Virus record (IMG/VR): IMGVR_UViG_3300005613_000382
Coordinates: 1 to 25,358 of that record
Origin: a virus
DNA length: 25,358 bases
Strand: one strand, 5' to 3'
The translations under genes were made by a program, and so were the position numbers. This document shows positions 1 through 7,160 of this stretch, piece after piece. The notes below the pieces were generated by a model. It saw nothing but the letters and a program-made list of their open reading frames with translations, had not been told where the DNA came from and did not search any database. The first letter of the stretch is position 1. Every line of letters begins with the position of its first letter.

Positions 1-110
1 CCGATTTTCTTCTTGCACTGCTTCTTCTTCTTTCTTGGAAGCCTTGGAAGGTCTTTGGCGCAATCGCATACAAGCTCAAGCACCTCTACATCAATCTTTA
101 TCTTTGCCAT
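1..110 (-). CDS. Hypothetical protein, N-terminal fragment cut by window edge
   Basis: An ATG at 110 opens a reading frame that runs without a stop to the left edge, giving about 36 residues. It begins MAKIKIDVEVLELVCDC and then becomes very lysine-rich (PRKKKKQCKKK), like a small basic phage protein. The start lies in an A-rich leader, as for most genes here. It is the next gene in the leftward transcript after the 60-residue gene. The function is unknown, and coding status rests only on the open frame, strand and start context. Confidence 0.5.
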   Translation of the reverse strand, partial: MAKIKIDVEVLELVCDCAKDLPRLPRKKKKQCKKKI

Positions 111-112
111 CT

Positions 113-205
113 TTATTGTTTTAAGTTAAGAGCGAGTGGGCATATGTTACCACCATTATCACCGAGCTGATCCATGGAATTTACGGCTGTTTCTACTCTG
201 ATCAA
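113..205 (-). CDS. Possible tiny ORF, TTG start overlapping the upstream stop
   Basis: Between the 60-residue gene and the partial gene at the left edge, one frame is open from a TTG at 205, overlapping the upstream TGA, to a TAA at 113 (30 codons). An internal ATG at 175 would give only 20 residues (MDQLGDNGGNICPLALNLKQ). The fit between neighbours suggests translational coupling, but nothing identifies the product and the frame may be chance. It is recorded because otherwise 111-201 holds no gene. Confidence 0.2.
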   Translation of the reverse strand: MIRVETAVNSMDQLGDNGGNICPLALNLKQ

Positions 206-384
206 GAGTTTCGCTCTATTATCTTCTTACACTTCTCATAGTCCTCAATGGACTCGTAATACTCAAGTACCACCTGCGGATCCTCATGGTTTTCAGGAAG
301 GTAAAACTCTCCCTGCTCTGCAAGTTCGTCATAGGTAATGGCACCTATCAATAAAAGATAAGCATTATGATAGGCCTCTTCCAT
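202..384 (-). CDS. Hypothetical small acidic protein (60 aa)
   Basis: This 60-residue acidic protein starts MEEAYHNAYLLLIGAITYDE and ends with a charged helix (EDYEKCKKIIERNS). The ATG at 384 overlaps the end of the zincin-like gene by 20 nt, a typical coupled phage arrangement. It has no membrane segment, signal peptide or recognisable motif. Residue composition looks like real protein and the opposite strand offers nothing better. Function unknown. Confidence 0.6.
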   Translation of the reverse strand: MEEAYHNAYLLLIGAITYDELAEQGEFYLPENHEDPQVVLEYYESIEDYEKCKKIIERNS

Positions 385-673
385 TCTTTGTAAGATTTTC
401 TGCAGCTTCTGCTATCCAACGCTCATAGTCTTCGTAGGTCTCATCCTCCTGAGGTGCAGGAAATACGATGTGAAGGAGTTCATGTATGATACTCTCTTCA
501 TCAAGATCAACATCATGGTATATGACGGCGGTTTTCTGTCCAAAATCCCTGGCAATGCCAATAAAATAAGACTCATCATCATACTCTATCTGCTCCGGAT
601 GTATTCTTTCCAGAACTATGTTCCAATCTTCCAGTCGGAGTATCTTCATCCACTCCTTCAACATCTTTTCCAT
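365..673 (-). CDS. Small HExxH metalloprotease-like protein (zincin fold)
   Basis: This 102-residue protein has a clear zinc-binding motif HELLH at residues 64-68, within SIIHELLHIVF. It is preceded by strands (FIGIARDF, KTAVIYHDV) in the order expected of a minimal zincin or SprT-like domain. Glu89 in WIAEAAENL, about 20 residues after the motif, is a plausible third metal ligand. The ATG at 673 lies one base after the reductase stop, so the two genes are probably co-transcribed and coupled. Whether it is a peptidase or a structural zincin relative cannot be told. Many phages carry such small HExxH proteins of unknown target. The motif is seen; the enzymatic role is inferred. Confidence 0.75.
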   Translation of the reverse strand: MEKMLKEWMKILRLEDWNIVLERIHPEQIEYDDESYFIGIARDFGQKTAVIYHDVDLDEESIIHELLHIVFPAPQEDETYEDYERWIAEAAENLTKNGRGLS

Positions 674-674
674 A

Positions 675-2534
675 CTACAAATTTACAACTTCACATGAAC
701 CTCCACTACATGCCAGCTCATTGGATAGATCAGTATTATCATCTATCTCAACAACCTTGGTCAGATCAACTTCAGAAAGAGCCTCATATCTTTTATTGAA
801 CTCCTCTTCTGTTATCTCCTCAAACGGTGCCTGTACATAAGTACCACCATCATAGGGAAGAACTGACAGACCATTAAAGGTATCTCTGTTTTCCCACATC
901 CACTCTACAATATCTTCCCACTCATCTTCTTTTACAGATACAGTAGCAGATACATTATGAGTATTACGGCCATGGATATGACCTGCACGTACCCATTCTG
1001 TATTCCAACGCTGAACACGTTCTAACATTTGTAGTGCTGTCTCGTCCTCTCGCAAAGTTGCAGAGTCTGGAGCCATCTGAGGAATTTCAATAACTGCAGA
1101 GTTAGGAATAAGCTTCATATCATCTACAAGTTCAGGATGATTGATAGCAAGATATTGATACAATGCTTCATCCTTGTTACACTGCATACGTCTGATATAA
1201 TATTTAGAATGCCATGCATGAATACCAGAGCTTGTACCTACCACACATGATGTAGTACCACTTGGCTTTACTGTAGTGATACGGGCCGCAGGATTGATAC
1301 CTATAAGCTTTGCAGTCTCATAGTTCTCTTCTACAGCTACATTCGCAGCTTCTTTAAGATCAAGAGGATACACTGCACCGTTACAGATACCTGTCATACC
1401 TACACCTACAAGAGCATCTTTTTCAGTAGTCTCTCTCCATACAGGTCTCAGGTAATGAAAGTTAGTAAAGCCTGCCTGTAGTGTACCAAAGAATGCTGCT
1501 GCTCTTACTCTTTGATTAAGATCGAGTTGATCTGTTACATCTCCTGCATTTACTTCTGTAAGGTTACAGAACTGAAACGGTCTTAATGCTATCTCACAAC
1601 AAGGATTGGTTCCCCAGTCCTTATCATTTGTAAGATATGTACCAGGCTCTCCTGATCCTGATTCTTCGATCTTCTTCCATAGGTTCACAAAAAACTCTTT
1701 TGTAACTCTATGACGTAGTAGAACAGCAGAGTTATTAGCACGTCCACGTTGAGGATTCTTCTCCCACCATGCACCACTCTTACATGCTATCATTTCATCA
1801 TCATCTGCAGAGAATAAAGAGATGAGGGCAGCTCTTCTGATACCTCCAGCAAGTACAGCATCTGCAATATGACATATCATATCATGTACTTCTATAGGTG
1901 TAAGCTTCTCACCATCTTCTTTACGCTCGAGCATAAGCTCAAGATTAAACAGACATTTCTTAAGTGGCTCAGGTCCAGGAGCCTTACCTCCTGCTGTAAC
2001 TAACCTTGCACCTTTAGGTCTGATATCAGAGAAATCAAATACAGGCTTTGTCTTTCTCATACCAAAGTATGCTGACATAAGATGACGAACTGCATCTGCC
2101 CACCCTTCAATGGAATCTCCTACAAGATACTTCTGTTTCTTTTTAGGCTTTACTATATCAGGTAAGTTATTCACATGATCACGTTGTACTGAGTATCCCA
2201 CACCTGTACCTCCAAGCAGCAAGAACATGGTCTCACTGAATGCACGGTAGTCATCAATAGGAAGATAGGCGCAGTTGTATACTCTGGATTCTGACTTCTC
2301 AATCGCAGCTCCAGAGAACTGAGCAGCTCTCATAGACATAAGAATCTTCTTATCATGAATCATCTTACCATAGTTATCTATGCTGTTCTTAAGGTCAGGG
2401 TACTTCTTTTTCATCATAGTGATGTACCGGTCAACTATCTCTTCCCACGTCTCTCTTCTCTCTTCACTTGATACATACTTTGCGTACTTATTAAAGACAA
2501 CGATGTCACTTAGGATCTGGTTACTTTTATTCAT
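675..2534 (-). CDS. nrdJ: Adenosylcobalamin-dependent (class II) ribonucleotide reductase
   Basis: This 619-residue protein reduces ribonucleotides to deoxyribonucleotides with adenosylcobalamin as radical source. It resembles the monomeric RTPR type (EC 1.17.4.2). The finger-loop NPCCE at residues 310-314 supplies the thiyl-radical Cys312 with Asn310 and Glu314. Cys88 (RVYNCAYLP) and Cys323 (FCNLTEVN) form the reducible pair. The 11-residue Cys312-Cys323 spacing equals that of C408-C419 in the Lactobacillus enzyme. The tail ends ACSGGSCEVVNL, with Cys609 and Cys614 as the C-terminal relay pair. VKPSGTTS is also conserved. The residue after the radical Cys is Cys, where most relatives have Gly. 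At 619 residues it is shorter than the roughly 740 of RTPR. The ATG at 2534 follows a terminator, so the gene probably has its own promoter, though I could not identify one. Confidence 0.95.
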   Translation of the reverse strand: MNKSNQILSDIVVFNKYAKYVSSEERRETWEEIVDRYITMMKKKYPDLKNSIDNYGKMIHDKKILMSMRAAQFSGAAIEKSESRVYNCAYLPIDDYRAFSETMFLLLGGTGVGYSVQRDHVNNLPDIVKPKKKQKYLVGDSIEGWADAVRHLMSAYFGMRKTKPVFDFSDIRPKGARLVTAGGKAPGPEPLKKCLFNLELMLERKEDGEKLTPIEVHDMICHIADAVLAGGIRRAALISLFSADDDEMIACKSGAWWEKNPQRGRANNSAVLLRHRVTKEFFVNLWKKIEESGSGEPGTYLTNDKDWGTNPCCEIALRPFQFCNLTEVNAGDVTDQLDLNQRVRAAAFFGTLQAGFTNFHYLRPVWRETTEKDALVGVGMTGICNGAVYPLDLKEAANVAVEENYETAKLIGINPAARITTVKPSGTTSCVVGTSSGIHAWHSKYYIRRMQCNKDEALYQYLAINHPELVDDMKLIPNSAVIEIPQMAPDSATLREDETALQMLERVQRWNTEWVRAGHIHGRNTHNVSATVSVKEDEWEDIVEWMWENRDTFNGLSVLPYDGGTYVQAPFEEITEEEFNKRYEALSEVDLTKVVEIDDNTDLSNELACSGGSCEVVNL

Positions 2535-2553
2535 TTGAATTGTTTGAAGACAG

Positions 2554-2576
2554 AAAAGACGAGGGGCTACCTCGCC
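2554..2576 (-). terminator. Rho-independent terminator after the MazG-like gene
   Basis: On the minus strand GGCGAGG (2576-2570) pairs with CCTCGTC (2564-2558) around a 5-nt loop, with one G-U pair, and is followed by TTTT. It lies 24 bases downstream of the MazG-like stop and 20 bases upstream of the reductase ATG, so it would end the upstream transcript or limit read-through into the reductase. Confidence 0.75.
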
Positions 2577-2600
2577 TTTAAACTGTCAATGTTATTATAC

Positions 2601-3137
2601 TTACTGAGTTACCTCTTCTCCTAAGAGTTCGCTGAAATCAGGTTCAACGTAATTGATGGACTTCATTACCTTATGATCTGATTCTCTCTTGATCACATAG
2701 TAACGTCCTTTGTCCATTTCCTGAAAATAGCATTTGATCTTTTGACCCTGTTTGTTAGGATGCTCTCCGTTAAGGTATGCTGTAACTGTCTCTTCCGCCT
2801 CTTCCTTTGAACTACAGAACTTTGACATGTTACTCTCATAGATCTTGGTCATCACATAATTGATGTCAAGTCCATGTACCATACTCATACGTAAGGTCAC
2901 CCACACAAGATCTCCAAGAGCGTCAGCTATTTCTACGATATTCTGAGTATCCCTGTTAAGAGCCTGCCTAAGCTCTTCAAGTTCCTCTACGATCTGTTCG
3001 TAATGGGATCCCTGAACACTTGATTCAGGAAATCCAGGTTGATTCATCTTTGGAAGTCCTCCGATACGACTCCAGTTTGCAACTCTATTGATAAGAGTTG
3101 GTCTTTTGACCACATACTTGGGTCCCCCTCTATTCAT
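2601..3137 (-). CDS. MazG/HisE-like nucleoside-triphosphate pyrophosphohydrolase
   Basis: This 178-residue all-alpha NTP-PPase carries the signature pairs EELEE (residues 51-55) and EIADALGD (69-76), whose Glu and Asp residues bind Mg2+. Downstream, MTKIYESNMSKFCSSKEEA is typical of the phage phosphoribosyl-ATP-pyrophosphohydrolase-like family. Such enzymes hydrolyse (d)NTPs to monophosphates; phage members often act on non-canonical or excess dNTPs or on alarmone-like nucleotides. The substrate here is unknown. The C-terminal 60 residues (KIKCYFQEMDKGRYYVIKR region) form a beta-rich extension beyond the core domain. It sits between glycosylase and reductase, which fits nucleotide-pool control. 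A promoter-like element and A-rich leader precede the ATG, and a terminator follows. Confidence 0.85.
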   Translation of the reverse strand: MNRGGPKYVVKRPTLINRVANWSRIGGLPKMNQPGFPESSVQGSHYEQIVEELEELRQALNRDTQNIVEIADALGDLVWVTLRMSMVHGLDINYVMTKIYESNMSKFCSSKEEAEETVTAYLNGEHPNKQGQKIKCYFQEMDKGRYYVIKRESDHKVMKSINYVEPDFSELLGEEVTQ

Positions 3138-3174
3138 TTTAGTTAGTTATTGAATTAAAAATATACTGAGATCA

Positions 3175-3182
3175 CAAATATA
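3175..3182 (-). promoter_or_regulatory. Bacteroidota-type -7 promoter element (TATATTTG)
   Basis: Minus-strand TATATTTG matches the Bacteroides -7 consensus TAnnTTTG and lies about 40 bases upstream of the MazG-like ATG, in a short AT-rich gap. A TTG exists upstream but is closer than the usual -33 position, so only half of the promoter is convincing. Confidence 0.35.
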
Positions 3183-3187
3183 ATGTT

Positions 3188-3349
3188 TTAAACAACATCA
3201 TAGACCTCATCTGCAGGCGCAAACCAATCATGATCTGGAAATTGCATAGCAATTTGCAGTTTAAGACCTGCAGTATCAGTGGCCAGTACGATTACTATTC
3301 TTGTTTCCAACCTCTCTTTATGGGTCAGTACTACTTTATACGCTTTCAT
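3188..3349 (-). CDS. Hypothetical small protein (53 aa)
   Basis: This 53-residue ORF starts at an ATG overlapping the glycosylase stop by 14 nt. It reads MKAYKVVLTHKERLETRIVI and ends ADEVYDVV. The pattern of alternating hydrophobic strands, one amphipathic helix (TAGLKLQIAMQF) and an acidic end suggests a small alpha/beta fold. The overlap, strand and composition favour a real gene, the last of the long coupled chain beginning at the E2-like gene. Function unknown. Confidence 0.6.
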   Translation of the reverse strand: MKAYKVVLTHKERLETRIVIVLATDTAGLKLQIAMQFPDHDWFAPADEVYDVV

Positions 3350-4046
3350 GTAAATTCCAGTCTATAGGTTCTTTACCCTGTTCTTCCAATACTATATTAC
3401 ACTTACTGAAGATACCACTTTTAAGAAAACCTCCTCTTCTACCATAGGCCTCTGCTGCAGGATGAGATGCCTTGAGTACGGGATTGCCGTTCAGACACTT
3501 CTCAAATGCAGCAGCTTTGGATCCTAAGAAGATGACAGGTACATCAGGATATTCCTTTGTGATAGCTGTCAACAGTCTTTCAGTAAAAGGTCTCCACATC
3601 TCTGTATGGGAACCTATCCGTCCTGCTTCAAGTGTAAAGGCAGTGTTCAACATGAGAACTCCTTGCCTACACCATGGCTCAAGAGTATGATCAGGATCAA
3701 GCTGAAGGACACCGGTAGTGTTCTCAACTTCCTCCAGTATCATCTTCAATGAAAAAGGAACTGTCTTGGATCTCTCAATGTCAACTCCAAAGGCAACACC
3801 TGTAGGCTGTCCATACTTAGGATATGGGTCCTGTCCTACAAGTATCACCCTTAAGTTCTCGGGTTGAGTAAGTTCAAATGCCCGGAAGGTATCTTTCTTG
3901 GAAGGTATTACCAAGGTAGCTGCCCGTAACTTTGCAACTCTCATACCAAGATCTGACATATCAGCCATTATAGGCTTTATGATCCTATCCCATTGCTTGA
4001 GATCTGAAGATCCTGTATCTGGTCTTATATGTTTCCCTATCTTCAT
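3336..4046 (-). CDS. ung: Uracil-DNA glycosylase, family 1
   Basis: This 236-residue family 1 UDG removes uracil from DNA. The water-activating motif GQDPYP is at residues 71-76, with catalytic Asp73. LMLN (131-134), IGSHTEMW (144-151), VIFLGSKAA (171-179), SHP with catalytic His195, and the C-terminal FSKCN (213-217, matching the usual FSKTN) follow in family order. The last Pro-Ser of the HPSP motif is replaced by Ala-Ala. Length is close to the usual 220-230. The ATG at 4046 overlaps the upstream gene by 62 nt, so a slightly later start is possible. It belongs to the coupled operon with the nuclease and Ubl-pathway genes. A phage UDG implies either repair of misincorporated uracil or removal of host DNA containing it. 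Confidence 0.93.
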   Translation of the reverse strand: MKIGKHIRPDTGSSDLKQWDRIIKPIMADMSDLGMRVAKLRAATLVIPSKKDTFRAFELTQPENLRVILVGQDPYPKYGQPTGVAFGVDIERSKTVPFSLKMILEEVENTTGVLQLDPDHTLEPWCRQGVLMLNTAFTLEAGRIGSHTEMWRPFTERLLTAITKEYPDVPVIFLGSKAAAFEKCLNGNPVLKASHPAAEAYGRRGGFLKSGIFSKCNIVLEEQGKEPIDWNLHESV

Positions 4047-4728
4047 CTATTATGTGATATAGTTCGGCAGAATCAGGAAGATCCTCGCCTATTCTTTCTT
4101 CTACTTTGGCCTTTCTCTTATCTGTCCTGTACAGGATACCATAGACCTCATGGGTCTTTTTCATTGAATGAAAATCAAGTATCCTTACCTTATAGGCATC
4201 TGACATCTGAGAGTATTTGCCTTTTACAAACTTAAGGAAGTCATCCTCATATATCATGGGCACGTTGAACACGTACATGACAGAGAAATCATCGACCTCC
4301 AACCTGTCCACAAAGTCATCATGATTCTTTATAATGGTCTCCAGTGCATTGAATGCATCAGTATAACCTTTACGTAAAAGAACATGAAGTCTCATGGTAG
4401 GTGCATCTTCCATCCACAGGAATACATTCATGAAGTATGTGTCCCACATTACCTGAGACCTTGTATTGAATAACATTGGTGTCAGGAATATGGAAGAATC
4501 AGACGTCTCCATGGAATACAGATAATAAAGGCCAGGCCCCTTCTTCTCTATACTCTCTATACGGAAGAGTCCGTCCTGGACAGGAATGATCCTGCCAGGA
4601 GCGTAACTCATACCGGAGTGACGTACTTCATGAATGATCTTATCATCCTGCCGTATCTCTGCAGTATCATCAACTCTGATACTTACACAGGTAGGATCCT
4701 TTATTGTAACTGCAGTTGCTGTCTCCAT
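3985..4728 (-). CDS. Hypothetical protein (247 aa)
   Basis: I do not recognise this 247-residue protein. It has an N-terminal beta-rich half (CVSIRVDDTAEIRQDD; GLFRIESIEKKGPGLYYLYS) and a mixed, charged C-terminal half ending RYRIFRSQAMG. No transmembrane segment, Cys cluster or nucleotide-binding motif is visible. It overlaps the RecE-like nuclease by 28 nt upstream and the glycosylase by 62 nt downstream, so it is translated from the same messenger. Association with nuclease and UDG suggests DNA processing, but this is context only. Confidence 0.75.
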   Translation of the reverse strand: METATAVTIKDPTCVSIRVDDTAEIRQDDKIIHEVRHSGMSYAPGRIIPVQDGLFRIESIEKKGPGLYYLYSMETSDSSIFLTPMLFNTRSQVMWDTYFMNVFLWMEDAPTMRLHVLLRKGYTDAFNALETIIKNHDDFVDRLEVDDFSVMYVFNVPMIYEDDFLKFVKGKYSQMSDAYKVRILDFHSMKKTHEVYGILYRTDKRKAKVEERIGEDLPDSAELYHIIDEDRETYKTRYRIFRSQAMG

Positions 4729-5717
4729 GGTGCTGTACAGTTTAAAGGCATGTCATGATCGTGTGCATACACATTACGTGGATGTTGCCAAAGATCATTC
4801 TCATAGTGCCATGACAGATCTTCAAGGAGAGTTATCCAACCTCTATGATAGTTACCATACAGGTCAGTGTAACCGTGGTCTCCTGCCTGCAGATCTGCAT
4901 CAGATACAGTATATGTAAGAACTTCATTGCGTCCAGTAGTGCCTACTACAATGAACTTGAAGTTCTCAACAGTATAACCTTCAGATATCTCATTGACAAA
5001 CAGTTCTTCAACTGCTGCAGTGTACATGGAGGCCTGTAGATAATACTTGTACTTGATGAATGAAGATGCAAAGTAGTATACACTGCTCGAAGTTGTCTTC
5101 AGATCCACAGGATATATCTTTTTCTCCGCATGATCTACAAGTACAATATCAAGAAGGGCCTTGCATGTTACTCCTGATCGTTCCCAGAATACCGGTACCT
5201 GAAACTTCAGCTCAAGATCAGGATGCAGACCTTTGACAAAGAATCTCATAGCAGAAGAATCTGTAAGACAGTTCATCTTCATTCTGGACATCATATCATA
5301 CTCTTCCTGGGAAATACAGATCTTACCATCATTCTCACATCTCTCTTTGATGTAGTCATTGAAGGTCTCAAACTGAGTAAGTGCGGTCTTCTTATAGGAA
5401 GGCTTGTAGTCAGAGGCTTCAAATGCAAGATCTGCAACATCTCCAAAAGGATCTGCAAGTTTGATGTTTATTGCAGCCTCTACCATACCTACCATCATTC
5501 CTGTAGGAGGAGTTGCAGTCGATACATAGTATCTCTCATTCCATTCATCCGGTGTCTGGAACATCAGAGCGTCAAATGCACTCCCGATACGGAATGCATC
5601 TGATTCTACACTTTCTCTTGGTTCTTTCACATTCATGGGGTGATCATCAAAGTCACTGAGAAGTGACCTTGATATACCCTCTGCGTTTCTGTACTCCTGT
5701 TCATTCATAGATTTCAT
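4701..5717 (-). CDS. PD-(D/E)XK exonuclease, RecE/exonuclease VIII-like
   Basis: This 338-residue protein has the layout of the RecE C-terminal nuclease family. It has an N-terminal GSAFDALMFQ (45-54), CKALLDIV with Asp190, YPVDLKTT with Asp205 and Lys207, and the helix YYLQASMYTAAV (226-236) with the conserved Gln and Tyr. These form a PD-(D/E)XK active site for double-strand end resection. The usual His of the N-terminal motif is Asp49. With the Sak4-like ATPase and the SSB-like protein it would make a complete single-strand annealing or recombination set. Start ATG 5717 overlaps the upstream gene by 17 nt; an alternative ATG lies at 5708. The fold assignment is firm; exo- versus endonuclease action is inferred. 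Confidence 0.82.
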   Translation of the reverse strand: MKSMNEQEYRNAEGISRSLLSDFDDHPMNVKEPRESVESDAFRIGSAFDALMFQTPDEWNERYYVSTATPPTGMMVGMVEAAINIKLADPFGDVADLAFEASDYKPSYKKTALTQFETFNDYIKERCENDGKICISQEEYDMMSRMKMNCLTDSSAMRFFVKGLHPDLELKFQVPVFWERSGVTCKALLDIVLVDHAEKKIYPVDLKTTSSSVYYFASSFIKYKYYLQASMYTAAVEELFVNEISEGYTVENFKFIVVGTTGRNEVLTYTVSDADLQAGDHGYTDLYGNYHRGWITLLEDLSWHYENDLWQHPRNVYAHDHDMPLNCTAPWRQQLQLQ

Positions 5718-6423
5718 TTATTAGTTGTTTTAAGTGTGTATTTACTTTACTGTTGAACTGTTCAAACTCGCCAAATCCCTTAGGAGCCTTGATCCTGTGA
5801 TCGAACATGTCGTCAAATATACTCAGATCCTCAGAATACTCAAGTCTTTCAAAGGTCTTTTTCAATTTTCTCACATGTGGTCCAAAAGTATACTCTTCCT
5901 TTGTACCTTTTGTAAGGCATAGCGGATGAACATACAATACTGAATCATGCGGAATGTTGATGACAGAGCTGCCTATTGCAGAGTTGATGGCAACATCCTT
6001 CTTAATGGATATCCTGTTCGTAGTATTGTTCTTTATCAATAATCCGAACAGTGGGATCACAACATCATCCTTATGTCTGTACATGATCCCATCCTTAAGG
6101 AACAGAATATCATCATAAGGAGCTCTACTGGTCATGACATAGTTGGCAGCATCACTTCCCACATGATCATTTACAAGCTCCATTATATTCTTACGTTTCT
6201 TTCCATAACTGTGTATGGTCTTACAGCTTATGTAGCTTGACCCTTGAATAATGGCATCGAAAGGAATGAATCTGGCTGAAGTGTTGTACTTCATCTCAAA
6301 CAGAGGTACTGAGTTTGAGAATCCATAGATATAACCATCAGTTACTCTATGCTCTACAGGCCAACCCATGACCGGTATGGACCGTATCACCTTCTTATTG
6401 CTTTTATTGTGTATTATTCTCAT
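5701..6423 (-). CDS. Unknown protein coupled to the E1-like gene (240 aa)
   Basis: I do not recognise this protein. Its ATG shares an ATGA overlap with the E1-like stop, so the two are tightly coupled. It looks like a beta-rich soluble protein: repeated short hydrophobic strands (VTDGYIYGFSNSVPLFEMKY; ISIKKDVAINSAIGSSVI) and a helical C-terminus (VNTHLKQLINEIYE). No Cys-rich zinc motif or RING-like pattern is visible. Position inside the Ubl/E2/JAB/E1 group makes it a candidate adaptor, substrate or regulator of that system, comparable in position to the uncharacterised extra proteins of PRTRC operons. That role is inference from context only. Confidence 0.75.
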   Translation of the reverse strand: MRIIHNKSNKKVIRSIPVMGWPVEHRVTDGYIYGFSNSVPLFEMKYNTSARFIPFDAIIQGSSYISCKTIHSYGKKRKNIMELVNDHVGSDAANYVMTSRAPYDDILFLKDGIMYRHKDDVVIPLFGLLIKNNTTNRISIKKDVAINSAIGSSVINIPHDSVLYVHPLCLTKGTKEEYTFGPHVRKLKKTFERLEYSEDLSIFDDMFDHRIKAPKGFGEFEQFNSKVNTHLKQLINEIYE

Positions 6424-7097
6424 AACTCTACTGTTTCCATCATCATTGAAAGATCATACTTTATGAAGAAAGGCAACTCCCTGGTCACATCAGATCCATG
6501 ATCAATGCATATCCAGTTGTTCAGAACAGCGACCATCTTACCTGCAAGCATGGCAGCAGTGTGAGAAGTTGCCTTGTAACTGCATGCAAGATCCGGTACA
6601 GAAGAATCATCATACAGATGTTCTTTGTACCTCTCTGCATTCTTAGGGGTCACTGCAAATAACTGAAACGCCTCAGCATTCATCCTGCCATCTATAAAGA
6701 GCTTAGGGTTGTCCTGCTTCTCCCAGTTGGCGAACATGTCCTGTCTGGCCTGCATGTTATCAAAACATGAGACCATTATAGGAGCAGCCTCAGATCCTGG
6801 AAGATATCTTTCAGTATTGTAAAACAGTCCAGGCTTATTACCGCACATCCTATCAACATGATCAGACACTGCAACCACCTTTGTCTTGCCTACATCAGAT
6901 CCTGTATAGAACTGACCTGCAAGATTGCTCTCCTCTACAATATCAGGATCCATCAGCATTACCTGATGATCTCCTGTACGCATCAGAAGGATCATGAACC
7001 ATGACCCGATACCGCCCGCACCTCCTACAATAATAGGAGGGAGGTCTTTACCGAACCATGGACTGTCCTTGAATCTACCATAACGTGTATCATTCAT
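6420..7097 (-). CDS. ThiF/E1-like ubiquitin-like-protein activating enzyme
   Basis: This 225-residue protein has a Rossmann-type adenylation fold. The nucleotide loop GGAGGIGSW spans residues 25-33. DPDIVEESNLAGQ (50-62) corresponds to the E1 DxDxVexSNLxRQ segment, followed by GKTK (70-73), CFDNMQAR (111-118) and FIDGR (134-138). Cys172 in PDLACSYKAT is the best candidate catalytic cysteine. The arginine of the NRQ triad is replaced by Gly. The size matches stand-alone ThiF/PRTRC-type E1 proteins without extra domains. It would adenylate the C-terminus of the beta-grasp protein at 9151-9369. It lies after the JAB gene and overlaps the 240-residue gene by ATGA. Confidence 0.88.
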   Translation of the reverse strand: MNDTRYGRFKDSPWFGKDLPPIIVGGAGGIGSWFMILLMRTGDHQVMLMDPDIVEESNLAGQFYTGSDVGKTKVVAVSDHVDRMCGNKPGLFYNTERYLPGSEAAPIMVSCFDNMQARQDMFANWEKQDNPKLFIDGRMNAEAFQLFAVTPKNAERYKEHLYDDSSVPDLACSYKATSHTAAMLAGKMVAVLNNWICIDHGSDVTRELPFFIKYDLSMMMETVEL

Positions 7098-7153
7098 TTT
7101 CTATGATATTTAAAGCCTGCTGATAGGCCTTTTATTACTTCTATATCTGTCAT
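7094..7153 (-). CDS. Possible 19-residue coupling ORF between JAB and E1 genes
   Basis: A 19-codon frame (MTDIEVIKGLSAGFKYHRK) starts 7 nt after the JAB stop. Its TGA overlaps the E1-like ATG, so it bridges the only gap in the enzyme chain. The same DNA can form an imperfect AAAGGCCT/AGGCTTT hairpin. It may be a leader that couples translation, a tiny protein or chance. Evidence is limited to placement. Confidence 0.3.
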   Translation of the reverse strand: MTDIEVIKGLSAGFKYHRK

Positions 7154-7160
7154 TGCTACA

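Noticed and set aside
677-684. TAAATTTG promoter-like element on the minus strand
   Set aside because: It encodes the last residues of the reductase and lies only a few bases from the zincin ATG, leaving no room for a transcript start.
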